Source: Tachypleus tridentatus (taxonomy: Eukaryota > Arthropoda > Merostomata > Xiphosura > Limulidae). Taken from it: a stretch of 64,000 bases of DNA. Position numbers and translations under genes: made by a program. The first letter of the stretch is position 1, and every line of letters starts with the position of its first letter. A model generated the notes under the pieces. That model was given only the letters and a program-made list of their open reading frames with translations, had not been told where the DNA came from and made no database searches. Location: assembly GCF_004210375.1 (NCBI RefSeq), contig NC_134834.1, forward strand, positions 142,757,009 to 142,821,008, in the 5' to 3' direction. Shown piece after piece: positions 25,426-64,000 of the stretch.

Positions 25426-26113
25426 CAGGGTGTCAGAAATGAATATATTAAAAATAAGTTGAATAACTTTATTATTCGAGATAAAACCAAAAAACTGAAT
25501 ATAAATACAAATAGTAGGTTTGTAAGTTTTGTTTTATTGTATTAATTTTTGTTTTTGTTCTTGTTTCTTTGATGAACAAACTGTTACTGGGTGTTTGTAC
25601 GCACTCATGCTACAATAATTCTTTATTCCACAACTCTGAGACATTCCTGGCTTCTTACAAAGAATTACCATCCAACAGGATGGAATCCCACCCCATGTAA
25701 CTTGAACTGTTAAAGTGTTTTTAGATCAAACTTTTCCAGAGTGACTGATTGCTCTTGGAGGACCTATAAAATTGCCCACTCATTTGCCTAATTTAACCTC
25801 TTTAGATTTTCATCTTTAGGGCTCTTAGAAAACAAAAGTATACCATAACAAATCAAAAAACCTTGAACAACTGAAACATTGGATTCATGATACTACCTTA
25901 TTCATCCCTACTGCTGTGTTAGAAGATGTTTCCTCAGAATTTGAACACAGAATTATGTTAATTATAAAAAATAATGGAAAACATTTAGAAGTCCATTAAA
26001 TATTAAAACATACTTAGATAACTACTACCTGTCTTTATATTCTCATTTTGTTATCTCAAAAACAATAACGTTATTGAACTTAATTTTTGGTATATTCATT
26101 TTTAGATACTCTC
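25426..26113 (+). mobile_element. Internally deleted mariner-superfamily (DDE_3) element
   Basis: It is flanked by TA at 25424-25425 and 26114-26115. The left end 'cagggtgtcagaaatgaat' and the right end (reverse complement 'gagagtatctaaaaatgaat') form imperfect inverted repeats of about 60 bp, including 'aagttgaataac' against 'aagttcaataac'. Between about 25750 and 26000 the plus strand reads GGPIKLPTHLPNLTSLDFHL, PTAVLEDVSSEF and NNGKHLEVH, the C-terminal part of a mariner-like transposase. Frameshifts are present and the N-terminal two thirds are missing. It is a non-autonomous fossil. Confidence 0.7.
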
Positions 26114-26831
26114 TATATATGGTGCCTTAAACTGGGAGTTATAAGAAATACATCAAATTTATACAACTTTTCAACACACTAAAACCAGAACAAAGCTGCA
26201 ATTCATACATTATAAAACTAGGTAGAATAAGTGTAAAGAATTAATTACCACAGAACAACTACACAGAGTTCTAAATACATATAGCTAGCAATAAGATGAT
26301 GTATTTGAAAAATGGAAACAGATAAGTAGCTTGGGTTACCAGCAGATTATGCCCTGTACCTAAGAGAAAAACCATTACTTGAAAATAAGTATCATGTAAG
26401 GTGTAACTTTATCATCTGGCTACATACTTAATAAAGTCTACAAATCAGCACAGATGCATGTCCTAAGGATTTTCATAAACTGATGTCCTCTACTGCCACA
26501 TAACCTCACTTACTCAAGTTTAATAATACAATAATGATTACAACATAGTATATTAAGCAAGATTTAATGCATTAACTAAAAGTCATGTCCATGTGATTTC
26601 TCATATAGATAAGTAGAAAAAAAATCACAAGATCATACAGCATTCGCTTGCTTCCAAGTGCAACACACCCAGTTCTACACAGTCTGTACTAAATATACAC
26701 TTGAGAAGACATCTGTTGAGGTTTGTGTGTATTTTCAGACAATATAAACTGACATACCAGAAATAAATACGGAGATACTCATATACATTAAATGAATGCT
26801 GTCTTTTTTATGCTTGTCTTTACTTGTAGTT
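26114..26831 (-). other. Probable TNK2 3' UTR start
   Basis: Sequence directly after the TNK2 stop on the minus strand. No ORF. The 3' end is not determined. Confidence 0.4.
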
Positions 26832-59719
<32,888 letters not shown>

Positions 59720-59769
59720 TGCTGTAGAATTTTCACAGTGCAAAAGGTCAGGAAAATTCTGGTAACTAC
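59720..59769 (-). other. TNK2: TNK2 5' UTR part of first coding exon
   Basis: The minus-strand acceptor 'ttttatctag' ends at 59770, so the exon starts at 59769, 50 nt before the ATG. At least one non-coding 5' exon and the promoter must lie further up, beyond what I can identify. Confidence 0.6.
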
Positions 59770-59898
59770 CTAGATAAAAAAATAATGAAGTATTCTGTTT
59801 ATATTAAAGTTTGGTTGTTTGTTTTGTCAATATATAATACCATCACATGCAGATGTAAACATCAGAAAATTGTGGAGAGAAGGGTAGAAAGTGTGAGT

Positions 59899-60440
59899 GG
59901 AGGGAAGTACCTATTAGAAATACATTTTCAGTTTAGGAAAATTAAAACTTCCCTCCTCTCACAAGAGATTAGTTACAAGCCCATAATGAAAAGGAGGGAC
60001 TAGTGTGAGGAAAAAACATATATCTTCCCAAACGTATAGGAAGAATACCTCTGTATATTAAAGAAACAGATCAGATCATCCAAGGTGGGGCACTGCACCA
60101 CTTCTGACTAAATATCTTCTCATCACGAATAGTTATGACCAGCAGCTTGAAAATGGTAAGAGGACTCTCAAACTCTACTGAGAAGGGGAGGGAAAGGAGA
60201 GACCATTGAAGAGTCTGGGGAAATGGCTATATCCAAGATAGTGCAATAGATGATCACAAAACACTATTCTGAAAAGTAGAACCTGGGCACCTGTTAGAAA
60301 AATAGGATTTGGGACTTGCCCCTCAAACAGGCAGAACCACATCCAACAATCGTAGGTCCAAACTATAACAAGAAAGAATTAACTGATCCAAAGCTTGTGA
60401 GGAAATAAGCATGCTAATGTCTTCACCCAACTGGGGACAA
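59899..60440 (-). repeat. Long repeat relative, copy D (terminus inverted)
   Basis: 'gtacctattagaaatacatt' followed by 'ttcagtttaggaaaatt' is the reverse complement of the terminus module. The sequence after it is similar in style to copies A-C but I cannot align it well by eye. Confidence 0.4.
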
Positions 60441-60529
60441 AACACTCAGCATGAACCAAATATTAGGGGACAAGGGAAAACTATACAAGTCTGGGAGGCA
60501 ATATCATTTAAAAGAAATAACAGGGATTT

Positions 60530-60680
60530 TTTTTTATACTTGTGACTTAAGAAATGACCCTCCAAAAATAATCACTTTTAAGTTGGGTCAAAGTCCAAAT
60601 GTTTACCAAATTTTGTTCAAGTTCATTCAGCCATTTTTGAGAAAACTTGCTGACAAACATAAGGATGAATACATGACCTC
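60530..60680 (+). repeat. RTE-type LINE 3' tail fragment
   Basis: 'aaaataatcacttttaagtt', 'gtccaaatgtttaccaaatt' and 'cagccatttttgagaaaac' with 'ttgctgacaaac' have the look of the 3' UTR end found in RTE-like elements of many invertebrates. No coding part. Confidence 0.35.
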
Positions 60681-61328
60681 CATCCACCTTCAGTAGTCAG
60701 CATTGATGAGAGGTTTGGTATTGACTAGACCTGTCTACAGAGATTCAGATCAGTTTGGGTAGCGGTCACACTCGGTAGGAATCGAGGAGTAGCTGCAAAC
60801 TTGAAACAAATCAGTCCACCTCTGCTGACCATGAACGTAATAATGCATGCAAGGATGCAATGAAGGATGTTCACTTATGTGTCAAACAAAGTTTATTCCT
60901 CCTCATCATACACTCATTTTAAAGGAACAGTCTGAAAAACAGAAATGGACTGAAATTAGCAACCAAGACAGTGAGAGAAGCTGTAGCAGTAGCTATAAAA
61001 GCTGAAGGAACCAGATGGATGCCTTATCTAAAAACTGCATTAAAACCATGATTACCCCACCTACACAAAATAAAATTTAACTGGATCAAAGTAAAGGTGT
61101 CAAATTGAACTGGGATCATTTAGTCAAAGAAGCTCCTAAAGCAGAAAGTTTTTCTACTCTATGTGTGGTCACTCACTTCACAGAAAACAAATCTGACTGT
61201 GGCAGATGCCAATGCCTCCATCAATGCATCTCTTACTACTAGTCTGAAATACAAGACCAGATAAGTTCAAACATTTCTTCATTTTCATTAAATTTTTATC
61301 ATTAAACCTGATAACAGATTTTATATAC

Positions 61329-64000
61329 TTCTGAGAGTTGGTTGGTTGATTTAGTGTTTTATGGCACAAAGCAGCTAGGCTATCTGCACCAAACGTCCAG
61401 TAAAAAGGTAAAAGTAAATTTAGTAAAATTCATAAAAGGAAATTAAGGTAAAACAAAACAGCATTGAAAAACAGAAAAAGCATAAGACCAATGTTGACAC
61501 CTAGTCTACAATGTTAAGAGAGAAAGCAGAGTAGGAGAAGTTGTAAAGGACTTTCTATAGCATAATAGTAATGATCATAACCCTCCAGGAAGAGTAACAG
61601 GTAAGTACAAGAACCACCACCAGTCACCTGAAGTTGGCCTTTCCAGTCCTGGTTCCGAGTGATGTGTCATTACAGCCATTATCAAAAGGTAAAGTAAGAA
61701 AAGTTTTAAAAGACATGTAGCAAAATTGTAAGAATAATTTGCAAAATGTCCAATAAAAAGGAAAAAGTAAAGTAAATGTAGTAAAATTCATAAAAGGAAA
61801 TGAAGGTAAAAACAAAACAGCAATTAAAAAAACATAAATGGCATAAAACCAATGTTGACATCCAGTCTACAATGTTGAGAGAAACTACGATAATAGAAGT
61901 TGTAAAGGACTTTCTGTAGCATAGTGGTAATGATCATAACCCACCAGGAAGATTAACAGGTAAGTACAAGAACCACTGTCAGTTACTTGAAGTTGGCCTT
62001 TCCAGTCCTGGTTCCAGGATGTGTGTCATTATGGCCAGTATCAAAAAGTAAAATAATAAAAGTGTTAAAAGACATGCAGCAAAACTGTAATAATACCTCA
62101 CCAAGACGACTAACAGGTAGTTCAAATAGATAGTTCAAACAGCAGTGTTAATCACCTGAAGTTGGCCTTTCCAGTCCTGGCGGAGAGTTATTTAATGTCA
62201 TGGCCATTTTCCAATTTCAAATCAAACTAGAGAGATTGAGACTATTAAATAAATATCAAACAGTTAAATGACATTAAAAAGATTAATGGCCATTAAAAAA
62301 CTAAAAACTTTATCAAGGTGGACAGTGTCACCATCACCAATAACACTGTCTAATGTTATGGACAAACAATGGGATAGAACATGTTTAAAATAGTTCCATC
62401 GCTCAGAGTCGTAACGATGGCAAGAAATTAAAGTGTGGCTTACAGTGATTTGAGTGTTACACAAACTGTGTACTGGTGCATCAGTTCCAGATAAAAGAAA
62501 ATGATGAGTAAAAAAACTGTGACCAATACGTAGTCAGAGCAACTTCCTCTTTCTGATCCTTACGGAAACAAGAGAGCCAAAGTCCAATACAGGGTTTTAT
62601 TTGGAAAAGCTTTTTGTTGCATTGCTCACTCCAAGTTAACTGCTAGCTGGCATGGAGCTGAGCCTTGAATACAGGACCATAGTCCATGTATGGAATAGGC
62701 ACAGTGGTGATAGTGCCAGAGCAGATAGATTAAGCTGCCGTGTCTGCAAGCTCATTCCCACGAAAACCAATGTGGCCTGTATCCAGAAAAACTGAATAGA
62801 AGTAGATGTTAATGAGAAATGGGCCAGTCAGTTTTGAATATCAGCGAGAACAGGGTGTGAGCCAACGTGTAGCGATTTCAAGGCAAGTAGAGAACTAAGT
62901 GAGTCAGTATAAATAGTACAGTTCGAGTACTGCTTAGCTGCTGCGATCCAGAGCAAGAGAAATGGCATACAGTTCAGCAGTGAACACAGAAGCTGTAGAG
63001 GGGATTCTGCATGCAACCACCGAACAACAACAAACCGTGGCAGAGCCCATACAGTCACCTGATTTCTGTATAAATAGGAATGAAAGGATGGTTCGAAAGA
63101 TGTTCAGCAAATAGCAGACAGTATTTCCAATCAGGAATGTCTACATTTCCCTGATGACATAAAGATAGATCACCACTGGGAACTGCAAGAAGCAATGGCG
63201 GGATGGGTTGACCAGTGGATACAGCAATGTTATTCAAGGACAGACCCAATTCATCCAACTGCACCTGGATACGAAGGCCAAAAGGAGAAATGGCAAACCA
63301 TCTGGTCTGAAAAAGCATAGCCCATCAAGGTGGGATGATGTGGTAATGAATGAGGTTGCAAATGGCATAGGTGCAAAGAAGTTTCATGAGACTATGTACA
63401 AGCTCTGAACTGGGGAAGTGCAGAAAGCCCCAATGCAGAGCCGAAGTCCTTGATGATGAATGGGGTCCAGCATCTTTAAGGCCAAGGGTTTGGAAGAGCC
63501 ATAGACCACTGATCCCTAGTCAAGTTTTGATCGAATAAGAGCACGATATATCTTTAACCTAGAACATCGATCTGCTCCCCAACTGGTGGTAGACAGGACA
63601 TGGAGGATGTTCAGTGCTCTTGTGCATTTGACCTGTAGCTGCTTTAAGTGTGGTATAAAGGACAGCTTACAGTCAAAGATAAGCCCCAAGAACTTGGACT
63701 CAGGGACCACTGGCAGAAAAACTTTACCGATACAGAGTTCAGGATCAGGGTGAATACCTCATTGGCAGCAAAAGTACATGCAAACGGTTTTAGAGAGAGA
63801 GAAATTAAAGCCACTTCAGTACACGATTGAGGGCAGTTTGTAGTTGCCACTCAACATATCTCACGTTCAACGACTGACACGAGATGTGAAAGTAATCGAC
63901 ATACAGCCCGTTTGCAACAGTGAGAGGGAGTTGTTCAGTGATGGCATTAATTTTTATACTGAAAAGTGTGACACTCAAAACACAGCCCTGATGGACCCCA
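61329..64000 (-). mobile_element. LINE copy 3 (same family as copies 1 and 2), runs off the window
   Basis: The 3' tail lies at 61329 ('gttggttggttgatttag'), with three 3' UTR modules (markers near 61622, 61981, 62150). The C-terminal finger follows (62264-62464, MCNTQITVSHTLISCHRY). A heavily broken RNase H (about 62600-63060) and RT (63516-64000, FLGLIFDCKLSFIPHL, SWGADRCSRLKIYRALIRSK) follow, all on minus. At about 63895-63905 the catalytic box reads YVDY in place of YVDD, so the copy is dead. It extends further 5' than copy 2 (GVHQGCVLSVTLF near the window end). Confidence 0.85.
62264..62464 (-). pseudogene. LINE copy 3 C-terminal zinc-finger segment
   Basis: Reads CNTQITVSHTLISCHRY then SITLDSVIGDGDTVHLDKVF, ending INLFNVI and stop. 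Nearly parallel to 45647-45856; the first Cys position is altered upstream of the open stretch. Confidence 0.7.

Larger units (their letters stand above)
59770..61328 (-). other. TNK2 5' intron, proximal part
   Basis: Contains an inverted terminus module and a diverged stretch related to the long repeat (59899-60440), an RTE-like 3' tail (60530-60680), and a 600-bp stretch of unknown origin with a coding-like look (60750-61260). Confidence 0.5.

Overview
This is an AT-rich piece of an animal nuclear genome holding two ordinary multi-exon genes that face each other tail to tail. Transposable-element debris fills most of the rest. Exon phases, GT-AG introns and protein similarity show the 3' eight coding exons of a cytosolic-type NAD kinase (NADK, plus strand, 1529-11328). 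They also show all eleven coding exons of an ACK-type non-receptor tyrosine kinase (TNK2/Ack, minus strand, 26832-59719, 1,005 residues). The stop codons are about 15.5 kb apart. The tRNA-derived SINE with a 'cgcaaagct' tail, the dispersed 'gagaacaacgtt' repeat and the RNase H-bearing LINE family look to me like repeats of chelicerate, probably horseshoe crab, genomes. That organism call is an inference from memory, not a search result.

Layout. 1-1528: upstream NADK intron with a decayed Ty3/Gypsy integrase piece. 1529-11328: NADK exons, whose introns carry a CR1-like LINE fragment (minus), a 166-bp palindromic MITE, microsatellites and an internally deleted piggyBac element. 11329-26831: both 3' UTRs and the intergenic gap, with a 15-bp-TSD LINE 3' end, a 51-bp minisatellite and a deleted mariner-like element. 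26832-59719: TNK2, with introns containing a 35-bp minisatellite, SINEs, three parallel copies of an unclassified long repeat, a 2.8-kb LINE copy, a foldback element with 107-bp near-identical arms, a 1,550-bp Tc1 element with long TIRs, a second 51-bp minisatellite and a decayed Ty3/Gypsy pol. 59770-64000: 5' intron of TNK2 with another LINE copy that runs off the window.

Function. NADK makes NADP+ from NAD+. TNK2 is a SAM-kinase-SH3-CRIB-UBA signalling kinase downstream of Cdc42. Nothing in the window suggests they work together. No operon, CRISPR, defence island or other prokaryotic-type system is present. The most unusual things are repeat structures: a Tc1 element sitting exactly at the junction of a 68-bp tandem duplication, a near-perfect foldback element abutting a LINE end, a LINE family with a variable number of 3' UTR modules, and a shared inverted terminus module ('TTTTCCTAAACTGAAAATG') scattered through the TNK2 introns.
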